Shown piece by piece: positions 16,032-25,799 of a DNA stretch of 64,000 nucleotides. Under the pieces are notes generated by a model, which saw nothing but the letters and a program-made list of their open reading frames with translations, did not search any database and had not been told where the DNA came from. This stretch comes from Hoeflea algicola. GTDB taxonomy: Bacteria > Pseudomonadota > Alphaproteobacteria > Rhizobiales > Rhizobiaceae. The position numbers were made by a program, and so were the translations under genes. Positions within the stretch are counted from its first letter, which is position 1. The number at the start of each line of letters is the position of its first letter. The stretch lies in contig NZ_JAOVZR010000001.1 of assembly GCF_026619415.1 (NCBI RefSeq), forward strand, positions 1,922,001-1,986,000. Reading direction: 5' to 3'.

Positions 16032-16631
16032 CTAAGGAATCCTGACCGACTTCACAAAAAGGCCGTCCTTTGTTCCCCAGCCTTGAAACTCGATCTCCAT
16101 TCCCGGTGTGAGCTGATCGAGAACCGACTGTGCAACATCACATAGATGATCGTGAAAAGGGGGCATGTTTTTCAGCATAACCCGGCCTGAACATCTACCG
16201 TCTCTTTGCACATTCACATGATCAACAACGTAGCTATCGGAGGTCGTTTTGCCGACAACAACCGCCCGGAGCATCGGATAGGGTGTCAATGGCAAGTGAT
16301 AGAACAACCCGGCTATGATAACCGGTGCAAGAAATTTGGATATAACTATCCAGACACTCCGTTGACGGCTTTCCTTCCCTTGCCTCTCCATCAGGCCAAC
16401 GACCCAGAAGATATAAACACCCAGAACAAGCCCGCCGAGCGCAAATCCTCGCGCGAGATACAGGTTCGAATTGTAATATGAGAGGGATGGGAAAAACCGG
16501 GCGCCCAATACTACACTGAGAACAAGCAAGACCACGACTGACGAACACCCGAACACGCAAAAACGCACCCAAAACCTCTCAGCGGAAGTCAGCCGATCAG
16601 ATCTGTTCCTGGTCTCGTTTCTATCACTCAT
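16032..16631 (-). CDS. Hypothetical membrane protein
   Basis: 199 residues from the ATG at 16631 (MSDRNETRNRSD). It has three hydrophobic segments (VFGCSSVVVLLVLSVVLGA, GFALGGLVLGVYIFWVVGLM, FLAPVIIAGLFYHL), then a soluble C-terminal domain of about 90 residues ending GMEIEFQGWGTKDGLFVKSV, which looks like a small beta-barrel. Lower GC than its neighbours hints at acquisition. No family recognised. Confidence 0.6.
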   Translation of the reverse strand: MSDRNETRNRSDRLTSAERFWVRFCVFGCSSVVVLLVLSVVLGARFFPSLSYYNSNLYLARGFALGGLVLGVYIFWVVGLMERQGKESRQRSVWIVISKFLAPVIIAGLFYHLPLTPYPMLRAVVVGKTTSDSYVVDHVNVQRDGRCSGRVMLKNMPPFHDHLCDVAQSVLDQLTPGMEIEFQGWGTKDGLFVKSVRIP

Positions 16632-16727
16632 TTCTGCCGTCAATATTCCTGAAGGTTCAGGACGCCATTCCTGCCTGATGGAAACCGCCTGCGCAAGAAC
16701 ACGCCAAAGCTGCGGCAGGCGCAACAA

Positions 16728-16753
16728 AAAACCCGGCACGATGGCCGGGTTTT
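16728..16753 (-). terminator. Intrinsic terminator of rpoD
   Basis: A 10-bp stem AAAACCCGGC/GCCGGGTTTT with loop CATCGT, followed on the - strand by TTTTTT. It lies 100 bp past the rpoD stop codon. Confidence 0.9.
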
Positions 16754-16852
16754 GAAGTCTGGGGCTTCCCCTCACTTGCGAAAACTAAGGACTTGGCTTT
16801 GCCAAGACCAAGTTTTCGCTTTCTCTCCACGAGGGGAGAGAGAAAACATCCA

Positions 16853-18907
16853 TCAGCTATCCAAAAAGCTCCTGAGCTTGCGTGAGCGGCTCGGGTGCTT
16901 GAGCTTGCGCAGCGCCTTGGCTTCGATCTGGCGGATACGTTCGCGGGTGACCGAGAACTGCTGGCCGACTTCCTCGAGCGTGTGGTCGGTGTTCATGCCG
17001 ATGCCGAAGCGCATCCTGAGCACGCGTTCTTCACGCGGGGTGAGCGAAGCCAGCACGCGGGTGGTGGTTTCGCGCAGGTTCGCCTGAATGGCCGCATCGA
17101 TCGGCAGGATCGCGTTCTTGTCCTCGATGAAATCGCCCAGATGCGAATCCTCCTCGTCGCCCACAGGGGTTTCGAGCGAGATCGGCTCCTTGGCGATTTT
17201 CAGCACCTTGCGCACTTTTTCGAGCGGCATGGCGAGCTTTTCGGCCAGTTCTTCCGGCGTCGGCTCGCGGCCGATCTCGTGCAGCATCTGCCGCGAGGTA
17301 CGGACGATCTTGTTGATGGTCTCGATCATGTGCACCGGGATACGGATGGTGCGCGCCTGGTCGGCGATCGAGCGGGTGATTGCCTGCCGGATCCACCATG
17401 TGGCGTAGGTCGAGAACTTGTAACCACGACGGTATTCGAACTTGTCGACCGCCTTCATCAGGCCGATATTGCCTTCCTGAATGAGATCGAGGAACTGCAG
17501 ACCGCGGTTGGTGTATTTCTTGGCGATCGAGATCACCAGACGCAAATTGGCCTCGACCATTTCCTTCTTGGCAATGCGCGCCTCGCGCTCGCCCTTCTGG
17601 ACCATCTGCACGATGCGGCGGAATTCGCCGATGGCAATGCCGGTTCCCTGCGCCAGGTTCTGGATCTCGGTGCGCAGGTCGCGAATGTTGTTGGATTCGG
17701 ACTTGGCAAATTCCTTCCAGCCCTTGGCCGACAGGTTGGCAATCGACTTGGTCCAGTTCGGATCAAGCTCGGCGCCGGAATATTGAGTCAGGAAGTCTTC
17801 GCGCTTGACGCCGTAGCTCTCGGCCAGACGCAGCAGACGGCCTTCGCTTTGGACCAGCCGCTTGTTGATGTCGTAAAGCTGCTCGACCAGGTTGTCGATG
17901 CGGTTCTGGTTGAGCGACAGCGACTTGACCGAAGTGATCAACGCGTCCTTGAGTTCCTTGTAACGGCGCTCCTGGGCGGGAGACAGCGTGCCGGTGGCGG
18001 CAAGCCGGGCCTCGACCTGCTGGTCCTGAAGCTTTCTGAGCTTCTTGTAGGTTTCGGCGATGGTGTCGAGCGTTTCCATCACCTGCGGGCGCAACTCGGC
18101 TTCCATGGCGGCGAGCGAGAGATTGTTCTCGTCGTCGTCGTCATCCTCGTCCTCGCCATAGCGCTGGCCATCGCCCCCGACATCGGTGACGTCGTCGGAC
18201 TTGGCCTTTTCGGCGCGGACCTTTTCCTTTTCCTCGGCCACCTTGCGGTCGGCCTCGATCTTTTCCGGGCTCTGGAACTGCGGCGCAGCCTTGGCCTCGG
18301 GACCGGAATAGGTTGTTTCCAGATCGATGATCTCGCGCAGAAGCGTCGCGCCCTCGTTGAGCTCCTCACGCCAGATGATGATCGCCTGGAACGTCAGCGG
18401 GCTTTCGCACAGGCCGGCGATCATGGTTTCGCGACCGGCCTCGATGCGCTTGGCAATGGCGATTTCGCCCTCGCGGGAGAGCAGCTCCACCGAGCCCATC
18501 TCGCGCAGATACATCCTCACCGGGTCGTCGGTGCGGTCGGTCGGTTCTTTTTTCTTGGTGGTGGTGACGGCCGAACTCGACGCGGTGGCGACTTCGCCGC
18601 CTTCGCTTTGCTCTTCGCCATCGCTGTCGTCTTCGGCTTCCTTGTCTTCGCTGGCCTCGTCTTCCTCGACCACATTGATGCCCATATCGGAGAGCATCGA
18701 CAGGATGTCCTCGATCTGTTCGGAGGTCACCTCTTCGGAGGGAAGCACAGCGTTGAGCTCGTCCATGGTGACATAACCTCGTTTTTTCGAGGTTTTAATC
18801 ATCTTCTTGACGGCGTCATCCGACAGGTCGAGCAACGGCCCGTCGGCCGCAGCGCCTTCGCGCTCGTTCTCGGTGTCGTCTGCTGCTTCTTTTACCTTGC
18901 TTGCCAT
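16853..18907 (-). CDS. rpoD: RNA polymerase primary sigma factor RpoD
   Basis: 684 residues, the usual length of the rhizobial housekeeping sigma factor. Region 1.1 is at the N-terminus; region 1.2 is [21 protein letters not shown] long acidic non-conserved region ([14 protein letters not shown]) follows. Region 2 is nearly invariant ([49 protein letters not shown]), then region 3 ([12 protein letters not shown]) and region 4 with the -35 recognition helix ([19 protein letters not shown]). It directs core RNA polymerase to housekeeping promoters. It is followed by a strong terminator. In many alphaproteobacteria it sits downstream of dnaG, as here. Confidence 0.98.
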   Translation of the reverse strand: MASKVKEAADDTENEREGAAADGPLLDLSDDAVKKMIKTSKKRGYVTMDELNAVLPSEEVTSEQIEDILSMLSDMGINVVEEDEASEDKEAEDDSDGEEQSEGGEVATASSSAVTTTKKKEPTDRTDDPVRMYLREMGSVELLSREGEIAIAKRIEAGRETMIAGLCESPLTFQAIIIWREELNEGATLLREIIDLETTYSGPEAKAAPQFQSPEKIEADRKVAEEKEKVRAEKAKSDDVTDVGGDGQRYGEDEDDDDDENNLSLAAMEAELRPQVMETLDTIAETYKKLRKLQDQQVEARLAATGTLSPAQERRYKELKDALITSVKSLSLNQNRIDNLVEQLYDINKRLVQSEGRLLRLAESYGVKREDFLTQYSGAELDPNWTKSIANLSAKGWKEFAKSESNNIRDLRTEIQNLAQGTGIAIGEFRRIVQMVQKGEREARIAKKEMVEANLRLVISIAKKYTNRGLQFLDLIQEGNIGLMKAVDKFEYRRGYKFSTYATWWIRQAITRSIADQARTIRIPVHMIETINKIVRTSRQMLHEIGREPTPEELAEKLAMPLEKVRKVLKIAKEPISLETPVGDEEDSHLGDFIEDKNAILPIDAAIQANLRETTTRVLASLTPREERVLRMRFGIGMNTDHTLEEVGQQFSVTRERIRQIEAKALRKLKHPSRSRKLRSFLDS

Positions 18908-19327
18908 GGACAGTCACTTTCCCCGGATCTTATTCGGTTGATGTCGGCCCAGCGCCTGCCAATTGGCGCATGACCCCCGCGGGTAGAGCGGGCGACTTTC
19001 GCGAATCATCCGGAATGTTGTGGCGTACGGATGCTTAATTCCCTATTAACCAAGCCGTTCGTGTTGGCCCACCATCCACTGGATGGCCATTTGGCGCGCG
19101 GCAATTGACCGCCCCACTGAGCCAATTGATCACGCGCATGTTGCGTCAGGTAGCTGATTCCCACAAAAAACCTTTCCGTCAAGGCTTAAAGGGCAAAAAG
19201 CGCGCTGTTGTGAAAATAATGGCACGATTGCCCGGTTTCACGGTCGAATTCGTTTGATCACCCTATGTAGGCGCGCATTTGAACTTCACAAGAGCAACGC
19301 CCGAGAATCGGTGCTGATTGGCGGTTC
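18908..19327. other. rpoD upstream region
   Basis: 420 bp with no gene; it must carry the rpoD promoter. The stretch 19141-19270 is locally AT-richer (AAAAAACCTTTCC, AAAATAATGG) than its surroundings. No repeat or terminator is clear. Confidence 0.4.
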
Positions 19328-21337
19328 TCAGCCCGCCGCCCCGCCGCTGCCCTTGCCGCGCCCCGACAGTACCCCGAAACCATCGATGATGGCTTCCTGG
19401 TTTTCCAGCCGCGCCACTTCGAGCTGAACCTCGCGCAAGGCCAGCATCAGCCGCGGGATGGCATTTTCATCGCCCTGCTCGGTGGCCTCGGCGATATCGC
19501 GTTCCAGTTCAGCCTTCTGCCATTTGAGCGCCCGGGTGCGCTTGTGCAGCGCCAGCGCCTGGTGGTAGCCCTCGCGCGCATCTTCTGCGGCCGCATCGAC
19601 GGTTGCGGTCCAGATCCGGGCATTGCGGACATGGCTCTCGAGCCGGGCGATGAAAGCGCCCTGCCCGTCGGCATCAAGTGCGGCAAACAGCCTTTCGCGG
19701 TCAAACCGGCCGCCGACCGAAGCCGCGTCCAGCATCACCTGCCAGACCCGCATCAAGCCCTTGTCTTCAAATTCCAGCGCCGCCAACTCGTCAAATTCGT
19801 CATGCAGCATCTGCGGGTGGTTGGCGACCGTCATCACCAGCACGGTTTCCCTGAGCGACGGCATGGCGCCATGGCCGCGCACCATCCCCGACTGGGCCAG
19901 CCGTTCGGAAACCGCAACGCCCTGCGCCGACGCCGCACCCGGACGTCCGCCACCGCGGCCACCCTCGCCACCACGCTCGCGGTCGAACTTGCCACGCTCG
20001 AAACTGCCGCGCTTGCCCTGTTCGCGGCCGCCATAGCCGTAACCGCCACCACCGCCGCCAAAAAACGCCTTCAGCCGGTCACGCATGTCCTGCTGGTAAT
20101 GCCGACGCACGCTCTCATCGGCAATCATCGAGGTGATCTGGCGCAGCCGCGCCTCGAGTTCTGCCCGGGCCTCCGGCGTCTCGAACACGCCGGCGCCTGA
20201 TTCGCGCGCCCACACCATGTCGGCCAGCGGCCGCGCCTGGGAGATCAGATGGTCGAACGGCTCGCGCCCATCCTGGCGTACCAGATCATCGGGATCCTTG
20301 CCCGGCGGCAGCACCGCAATTCTGAGCGAGCGGCCCGGCCCGACCAGCGGCAACGCCAGATCGGCGGTCCGGTTGGCCGCGCGCTGGCCGGCCTCATCGC
20401 CATCAAAACACAGAACCGGCTGCGGCGTTATCCGCCACAACAGCTTGAGCTGATTCTCGCCCAGTGCCGTGCCCAGGGGCGCCACCACATTTTCCACCCC
20501 GGCCTGGGCCAGCGCGATCACGTCCATGTAGCCCTCAACCACGATCAGCGTGCCGTCCTGGCCGCAAGCGCGGCGGGCGCGGGCAAAATTGTAAAGAACA
20601 TTGCCCTTGTGAAACAGCTCGGTCTCGTTGGAATTGAGATATTTTGCCGGTGCCGTGGGCGACAGCGCCCGGCCGCCAAAGGCAATCACCCGCTCCCGTG
20701 ACGACAGGATCGGGAACATGATGCGATCGCGGAAGCGGTCGTAGGAAACGGCAATATCAGGCCCGTGCACCACCAGCCCGCAGGCCTCGATCTGGTCCTT
20801 GTCCACGCCGCGCGACGCCAGGTGTTCCTTGAGCGCACTGCGACTGTCGGAACTGTAGCCAAGCCGGAAGGCAGCAATTGTACGCCCCGACAGGCCGCGG
20901 TCGCGCAGATAGGCGCGCGCCTTGGCGCCCTGCGCACCCTGCAACTGGGTCTCGAAGAACGACGCCGCCATCTCCATCACATCCTCGAGGCTGGCACGCT
21001 GGCGATCGCGCCGGGCAGCTTCGGGATCCGGCGCCGGCATCGAGATGCCGGCCATGTCGGCGACGCGTTCGACCGATTCGGGGAAGCTAAGGCTTTCGAG
21101 TTCGGTGAGAAATTTAAAATGATCGCCCGACACGCCGCAGCCGAAACAATGGTAGCGGCCCTTGCGGTCCTCGCAGTGAAAGCTCGGAGATTTTTCGCCA
21201 TGGAACGGGCAGCACGCCCACCAGTCGCCGCGCGAGGTGTTGGTTTTCTTCCGGTCCCAGGTCACGTGGCGGCCGATCACGTCCGAGATCGGAACCCGTT
21301 CGCGAATGTCATCAAGAAAGGACGGTGAAAACCGCAA
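19328..21337 (-). CDS. dnaG: DNA primase DnaG
   Basis: 669 residues from a TTG at 21337, chosen because a perfect GGAGG lies ten bases upstream and the protein then starts MRFSPSFLDDIRERVPISDV as in other rhizobial primases. The CHC2 zinc-binding domain has Cys43, His46, Cys64 and Cys67. The TOPRIM core shows VVEGYMDVIALAQAG and CFDGDEAGQRAA. The C-terminal part after a Gly/Arg-rich linker (about 430-470) binds DnaB helicase. It makes the RNA primers for replication. The Gly/Arg-rich linker is unusually repetitive. Confidence 0.96.
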   Translation of the reverse strand: MRFSPSFLDDIRERVPISDVIGRHVTWDRKKTNTSRGDWWACCPFHGEKSPSFHCEDRKGRYHCFGCGVSGDHFKFLTELESLSFPESVERVADMAGISMPAPDPEAARRDRQRASLEDVMEMAASFFETQLQGAQGAKARAYLRDRGLSGRTIAAFRLGYSSDSRSALKEHLASRGVDKDQIEACGLVVHGPDIAVSYDRFRDRIMFPILSSRERVIAFGGRALSPTAPAKYLNSNETELFHKGNVLYNFARARRACGQDGTLIVVEGYMDVIALAQAGVENVVAPLGTALGENQLKLLWRITPQPVLCFDGDEAGQRAANRTADLALPLVGPGRSLRIAVLPPGKDPDDLVRQDGREPFDHLISQARPLADMVWARESGAGVFETPEARAELEARLRQITSMIADESVRRHYQQDMRDRLKAFFGGGGGGYGYGGREQGKRGSFERGKFDRERGGEGGRGGGRPGAASAQGVAVSERLAQSGMVRGHGAMPSLRETVLVMTVANHPQMLHDEFDELAALEFEDKGLMRVWQVMLDAASVGGRFDRERLFAALDADGQGAFIARLESHVRNARIWTATVDAAAEDAREGYHQALALHKRTRALKWQKAELERDIAEATEQGDENAIPRLMLALREVQLEVARLENQEAIIDGFGVLSGRGKGSGGAAG

Positions 21338-21683
21338 GATCGGCGCGCCTCCGGCGCTTGGCAAAATTTGGGTTGGCTATGGCGTCTATATAGGCGGTGC
21401 AGCGGGCGCTGGCAAAGACCTTGCGTACGCTCTCCCCGCTATTCACAAACCCGCCCCCTCCCCGCTTCGGGCAAGCTCCGGATTAATGGCCCCGATTGAG
21501 GGCCATGGCACGGAGGTGCAGGTGGCGTTGCCCAATCTCGGCCATTCCAGCGACCCGATGCATGGGCTACTCCGACCATTGAACATTAAGCAGATATTTA
21601 CCCTAACAGTTTATCAACAGGGCTTCTGGTGCGCTGCGCCAGCAATCGGCGCTCGCACCGATGTGACAAAGATCGAGGCCACC
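21338..21683. other. Divergent promoter region between dnaG and the outer-membrane protein gene
   Basis: No separate gene is convincing. The region 21585-21640 is AT-rich (CATTAAGCAGATATTTACCC) and probably carries the promoter of the barrel protein. The long in-frame extension upstream of 21684 is a chance open frame. Confidence 0.45.
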
Positions 21684-22520
21684 ATGAAAACTCTGATTTC
21701 CGCCATTTTGGCGTTGGGCATTGCAACTCTGGCCGTCCCCGCAGGGGCAGCCGACCTTCTGCCTCCATTTCAAGAACCGCCGGTGGTTCAAACCTATTCC
21801 GGTTGGTATTTGCGCGGCGATATCGGCTATTCCAAGAGCCAGGAATCGAAGGGCGAATGGGATTTCTGGAACCAGTTTGTTGGCGTTCAGGGGATCGACG
21901 ATACCTATCGTTACGACTCTCTGAAATTGCGCGATTCCGCCTCCGTCGGCATCGGTGCAGGCTATCAGTTCAACGACCATGTCAGGGCCGACGCCACACT
22001 GGATTTCTTCAGGGCAAAGGTCGCGGGACAAACCGAATGCCCGCTGATGATCAAATCCGATCCGGCGCACGCGCTGCCGTTTCCAGCCGATTGCCACTAC
22101 GATGACAGTTCAACCGCCAATGTCTGGACGGCAATGGCCAATGCCTATGTCGACCTCAAGGACATGCGTGGTTTCAGGCCCTATCTCGGTGCCGGCGTCG
22201 GCGCCGCCGTCGTCAATTACGGCACCATGTCGCGGCAGGAAGTCTGCCCGCTTTGCGCGCCTGCCTATGTCCGCTACACCGCCGATCACGTAGGCGTCAC
22301 CAGCTTGCGCATGGCAGCAGCCCTCATGGTCGGCACAAGCTATGACCTGACCGACCGGCTGAAGCTGGATGCAGGCTATCGCTTCATGCACATCTTCGGA
22401 GGCGACGCCCATGAATATGACGCCCCCGATCAGGCCAATGGCGCTTCCGGCGTGCAAATTCGCGATCACGGCTTCAACATTCACCAGGTCCGGCTCGGCC
22501 TGCGGTACGCACTAAATTGA
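21684..22520 (+). CDS. Outer-membrane beta-barrel protein (Omp25/RopB-like)
   Basis: 278 residues from the ATG at 21684. A signal peptide ends at AGAADLLPP (cleavage near residue 22). The mature protein alternates strands and turns (GWYLRGDIGYSKSQ, SVGIGAGYQFNDHVRADATLDFF, MRGFRPYLGAGVGAAVVNYG) and ends in VRLGLRYALN, the C-terminal strand of an eight-stranded barrel. Related rhizobial proteins are major outer-membrane proteins of the Omp25/Omp31 type. Four Cys residues (C-x-x-C near PLCAP) are unusual for the family. Confidence 0.85.
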   Translation: MKTLISAILALGIATLAVPAGAADLLPPFQEPPVVQTYSGWYLRGDIGYSKSQESKGEWDFWNQFVGVQGIDDTYRYDSLKLRDSASVGIGAGYQFNDHVRADATLDFFRAKVAGQTECPLMIKSDPAHALPFPADCHYDDSSTANVWTAMANAYVDLKDMRGFRPYLGAGVGAAVVNYGTMSRQEVCPLCAPAYVRYTADHVGVTSLRMAAALMVGTSYDLTDRLKLDAGYRFMHIFGGDAHEYDAPDQANGASGVQIRDHGFNIHQVRLGLRYALN

Positions 22521-22666
22521 TGTGACAATTACCGCCATATCCGGGTCTGCGGGCGTGGCGGCCCATTCGGGAAAGAGGGCGGCCCCCGCTGGACACGCCG
22601 CTCGACCCCAGCCCGGAATGCGCAAGATCCAAAGCACAGGCATGGTTCGGCTGATCGCAATGTTTT

Positions 22667-23398
22667 TTAGCTGAACAGGCCCAGGCGCAGTGCGGAAACC
22701 ACGGCCTGGGTCCGGTTGGAACAGCCAAGTTTCTGGGTGGCGATGGTGGCGTAGTGATTGACCGTATGCTCGGAAAGTCCGGTGATGCGGGCGATTTCGG
22801 CGCTGGTCTTGCCTTCTGCGGTCCATTGCAGCACTTCGGTTTCACGCGCGCTCAGAACCGATTTTCCGGTATTTCCGTCCGAATTGATCTGCGCCAATTG
22901 TCCGACCAGAAGCGTCGAGAACATCGCCAGCGTGGTCAGTTCGTTCACCGCAAGCGGCTCACGATTTCCGATCAATGAAACCGCATGCCGCACGCCCTGG
23001 CTGTCATGGACAGGAAAATAGACACCCATGCTCAGGCCGAACCGGGCAAAAAGCGCCTTTGCTTCAGTCGATTCGGTTGCCGGCCGGTCATCATTGATCG
23101 AATCAACTTCAAACAGCAGCGGCGTGATCTGCTTTCGCAACTGGTCGAGCACCGGGCTGTTTCTAGCCAAGTTCAAGCGGTCATATTCGGAAATCAATTC
23201 CGGTGGCCAGCTTGAAATCATCGCAATCTGCGAGATTGAAAGATCGGCGCCGGCAATGGCATTGGGCAGCGCAAGCACCGAAAAATAACGGAAATCATAG
23301 GCGGCGCAGGTCTTGCGCAGCACCTGCATGGCGTCAAACACGGTGTGAATCCCGTTGATTGGCTCAAACACCGGTGCGGAGAGTATGGGATTTTTCAT
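22667..23398 (-). CDS. LuxR-family regulator, solo (no LuxI nearby)
   Basis: 243 residues. The N-terminal half has the layout of an autoinducer-binding domain (ISSWPPELISEYDRLNLARN) and the C-terminal GerE helix-turn-helix is intact (181-243: LSARETEVLQWTAEGKTSAE ... SEHTVNHYATIATQKLG). Trp64 and Tyr72 match conserved ligand-contact positions, but the canonical Asp-Pro that contacts the acyl-homoserine-lactone amide reads Ser81-Pro82. No synthase gene lies in the window. This fits the LuxR solos of rhizobia that sense other or exogenous ligands. The start at 23398 is weakly supported. Confidence 0.85.
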   Translation of the reverse strand: MKNPILSAPVFEPINGIHTVFDAMQVLRKTCAAYDFRYFSVLALPNAIAGADLSISQIAMISSWPPELISEYDRLNLARNSPVLDQLRKQITPLLFEVDSINDDRPATESTEAKALFARFGLSMGVYFPVHDSQGVRHAVSLIGNREPLAVNELTTLAMFSTLLVGQLAQINSDGNTGKSVLSARETEVLQWTAEGKTSAEIARITGLSEHTVNHYATIATQKLGCSNRTQAVVSALRLGLFS

Positions 23399-23789
23399 CA
23401 CCGCCACCAGGCCGCAGCCCGCCACGTCAATGCAGCCGGACGACAGCCGGCAACATCAACCCCGCCAAAACCGGCGTGGCGATGCTTGCGTGTCGAAGAC
23501 AAACATTGCTTACGGTCAAAACGGACCTGTGATGCGACTCCATGCGACATGCCCAGTCCTTCGATTGACAGCTGATTACCCAAGACTGGGATGGTTATCT
23601 GACCCGCCCGCCTACACGCAATAAGCGAAATTTCGCCTAGTGGCGTAACGCCCAGGTTAATTGATAGCCAATCTTAAAGCGGAAAAGTCGTCAGTCTGGC
23701 CGGCATCTGCATCCATGCAGATGCCGGCAAACGCCCCTCGGGGCAGCCGAAGCGGCGCCGGGGCAATACCCCGGCGCCTGTCGATCGAA
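23399..23789. other. Intergenic region
   Basis: 391 bp with no convincing gene. It contains a GCATCTGCATCCATGCAGATGC inverted repeat (about 23704-23725) close to the end of the GatB/YqeY gene, which may serve in termination, and the LuxR-gene promoter at its left side. Confidence 0.4.
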
Positions 23790-24242
23790 TTATTGCAGCA
23801 GGCCCTTGACCATGCCGCAGGCCTTGGAAAAATCCATCTGGCCCGGATAGCGCTCCTTGAGCACATTCATGCATTTCCCCATGTCGCGCAGGCCAGAAGC
23901 CCCGGTCTCGTCGATGACCGATGCACACAGTTCACGCACCTTCTCCTCCGGCAGTTGCGCAGGCAGAAACTGCCGGATGATGGCAATTTCATCGCGCTCC
24001 TGCTGAGCCAGCTCAAGCCGGGCGTTTTCCTCGTAGATCGCAGCCGATTCTTCGCGCTGCTTGATCATCTTGGTCAGGATCTGCAGGATTTCATCATCGC
24101 TGACCGGATCCTTGCCACCGCCGCGATTGGCGATGTCACGATCCTTGATCGCAGCCTGGATCAACCGCAACGTCGACAGACGGCGGGTATCCTTGGCGCG
24201 AGCCGCATCTTTCAGCGTTTCGGCAAAGCGTTCACGCATCAT
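23790..24242 (-). CDS. GatB/YqeY-domain protein
   Basis: 150 residues, full length for the YqeY family. It has an N-terminal helical bundle (RERFAETLKDAARAKDTRRL, STLRLIQAAIKDRDIANR) and the C-terminal helical domain shared with GatB (QFLPAQLPEEKVRELCASVI, GKCMNVLKERYPGQMDFSK). The domain resembles the tRNA-binding tail of the amidotransferase GatCAB, and its cellular role is not established. Two adjacent ATG codons (24242, 24239) follow a GGAG box. It is divergent from carA, as in many Rhizobiales. Confidence 0.92.
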   Translation of the reverse strand: MMRERFAETLKDAARAKDTRRLSTLRLIQAAIKDRDIANRGGGKDPVSDDEILQILTKMIKQREESAAIYEENARLELAQQERDEIAIIRQFLPAQLPEEKVRELCASVIDETGASGLRDMGKCMNVLKERYPGQMDFSKACGMVKGLLQ

Positions 24243-24545
24243 CAAACTTACTCCAGCAGTTCATGTGCCTACCCTTGGGTCCCTGGATACGGAACGGACA
24301 GCACTACTCCCAGGGCCGCACCCAGTTCAAGCTAATTATTGCCGGCCCTGCGACACCACGCTGATTGACCGCGGCGTGAGGCTTGTCTATTTACCAACAT
24401 CTGCATGACTGGATCAAAGGTGCTCTCGACGCGGGAACTGCATTCCGCGCCAGGCTGTTGACCTGTATAAATGGCGATGCCCCCGAACGAGTTCAAGGGG
24501 CACCGCCCGGCGATCAAGCGGCGCCGAGCCGCCAATGGAGTGGAC
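24243..24545. other. Divergent promoter region GatB/YqeY - carA
   Basis: 303 bp without a gene. A TTGACC hexamer at 24458-24463 is a possible carA -35 element, but no good -10 follows. I see no attenuator or pyrimidine-responsive hairpin. Confidence 0.4.
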
Positions 24546-25742
24546 ATGACCACAAGCCCCTGGACCAAAACCAAACCCACCGCCGTGCTGGTATTTGCCG
24601 ATGGCACCGTGATTGAAGGCCAGGGCGTCGGCGCCACCGGTCAGGCGCAGGCCGAGGTCTGCTTCAACACCGCGCTCACCGGTTATCAAGAGATTCTCAC
24701 CGATCCTTCCTACATGGGCCAGATCGTCACCTTCACTTTCCCGCATATCGGCAATATCGGCGCTAATGAAGAAGATATCGAGGACCTCACCCCCGCCGCC
24801 CGCATCGGTGCGGTTGGCGCGATCTTCAAGGCAGACATCACCAAACCCTCGAATTACCGCTCGGCGGTTCATTTCGACCAATGGCTCAAGGCGCGTGGCA
24901 TTATCGGCCTGTCGGGCATCGACACACGGGCGCTGACCGCCTGGATCCGCGAAAACGGTATGCCCAACGCCGTCATCGCCCACGACCCCGACGGCAATTT
25001 CGACCTTGACGCGCTCAAGGCGCTGGCAGCCGCGTGGAGCGGGCTTGAGGATCTTGATCTGGCCAAGGAGGCGACTTCAGGCCAGTCTTCGCAATGGACC
25101 CAGGCGCCATGGGTCTGGGATAAGGGTTTTTCAGAGACCGGCGAGCCGGTGGCGCATATCGTCGCCATCGATTACGGCGTCAAGCGCAATATCCTGAGGC
25201 TTTTCTCGGGCCTTGGCTGCAAGGTCACCGTCGTGCCCGCCACCATGGCCGCCGAGGATATTCTGGCGATGGCGCCAGATGGCATATTCCTGTCCAACGG
25301 CCCCGGCGATCCGGCTGCAACCGGCGAATATGCCGTGCCGATCCTGCGCAAGCTGATTGACAGCGGTGTGCCGATCTTCGGCATCTGCCTGGGACACCAG
25401 ATCCTGGCGCTGGCCGTGGGCGGCCGCACCGTCAAGATGCATCAGGGCCACCACGGCGCCAACCACCCGGTCAAGGACCACACCACCGGCAAGGTCGAGA
25501 TCGTGTCGATGAACCATGGCTTTGCGGTTGATGCCAAAAGCCTGCCCCATGGCATCGAGGAGACCCACGTGTCGCTGTTTGACGGCTCCAACTGCGGCCT
25601 TCGCCTGGTCGGCAAGCCGGTATTCTCGGTCCAGCACCACCCCGAAGCCTCCCCCGGCCCGCAGGACAGCCACTATCTGTTCCGCCGTTTCATGAACATG
25701 GTGCGGGAACGCCAGGGCCGCGAGGCATTGGCCGAGAACTGA
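24546..25742 (+). CDS. carA: Carbamoyl-phosphate synthase small subunit
   Basis: 398 residues from the ATG at 24546 (MTTSPWTKTKPTAVLVFADG); a longer frame upstream is not conserved-looking. The N-terminal CPSase small-chain domain (LTGYQEILTDPSYMGQIVTF) is followed by a class I glutamine amidotransferase domain with nucleophile Cys281 (GICLGHQ) and His365/Glu367 (HHPEA). It releases ammonia from glutamine and passes it to CarB to make carbamoyl phosphate for arginine and pyrimidines. carB is 10.9 kb downstream on the same strand, so the two are not one operon. Confidence 0.97.
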   Translation: MTTSPWTKTKPTAVLVFADGTVIEGQGVGATGQAQAEVCFNTALTGYQEILTDPSYMGQIVTFTFPHIGNIGANEEDIEDLTPAARIGAVGAIFKADITKPSNYRSAVHFDQWLKARGIIGLSGIDTRALTAWIRENGMPNAVIAHDPDGNFDLDALKALAAAWSGLEDLDLAKEATSGQSSQWTQAPWVWDKGFSETGEPVAHIVAIDYGVKRNILRLFSGLGCKVTVVPATMAAEDILAMAPDGIFLSNGPGDPAATGEYAVPILRKLIDSGVPIFGICLGHQILALAVGGRTVKMHQGHHGANHPVKDHTTGKVEIVSMNHGFAVDAKSLPHGIEETHVSLFDGSNCGLRLVGKPVFSVQHHPEASPGPQDSHYLFRRFMNMVRERQGREALAEN

Positions 25743-25756
25743 AAGACAGAACCGGG

Positions 25757-25799
25757 ATGCATATCGCGTTCAGATGAACCGTTTGAACGCGACATGCAT
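25757..25799. repeat. Palindromic element between carA and the lipase gene
   Basis: Arms ATGCATATCGCGTTCA (25757-25772) and TGAACGCGACATGCAT (25784-25799) pair with a single mismatch around an 11-base loop. It fills the gap between convergent genes and touches the lipase stop codon. It lacks a T-run, so it may be a dispersed palindromic repeat used as a transcription stop. Confidence 0.6.

Noticed and set aside
16895..18973. 692-residue + strand frame opposite rpoD
   Set aside because: Exact antisense of rpoD; third-position GC bias creates long shadow frames.
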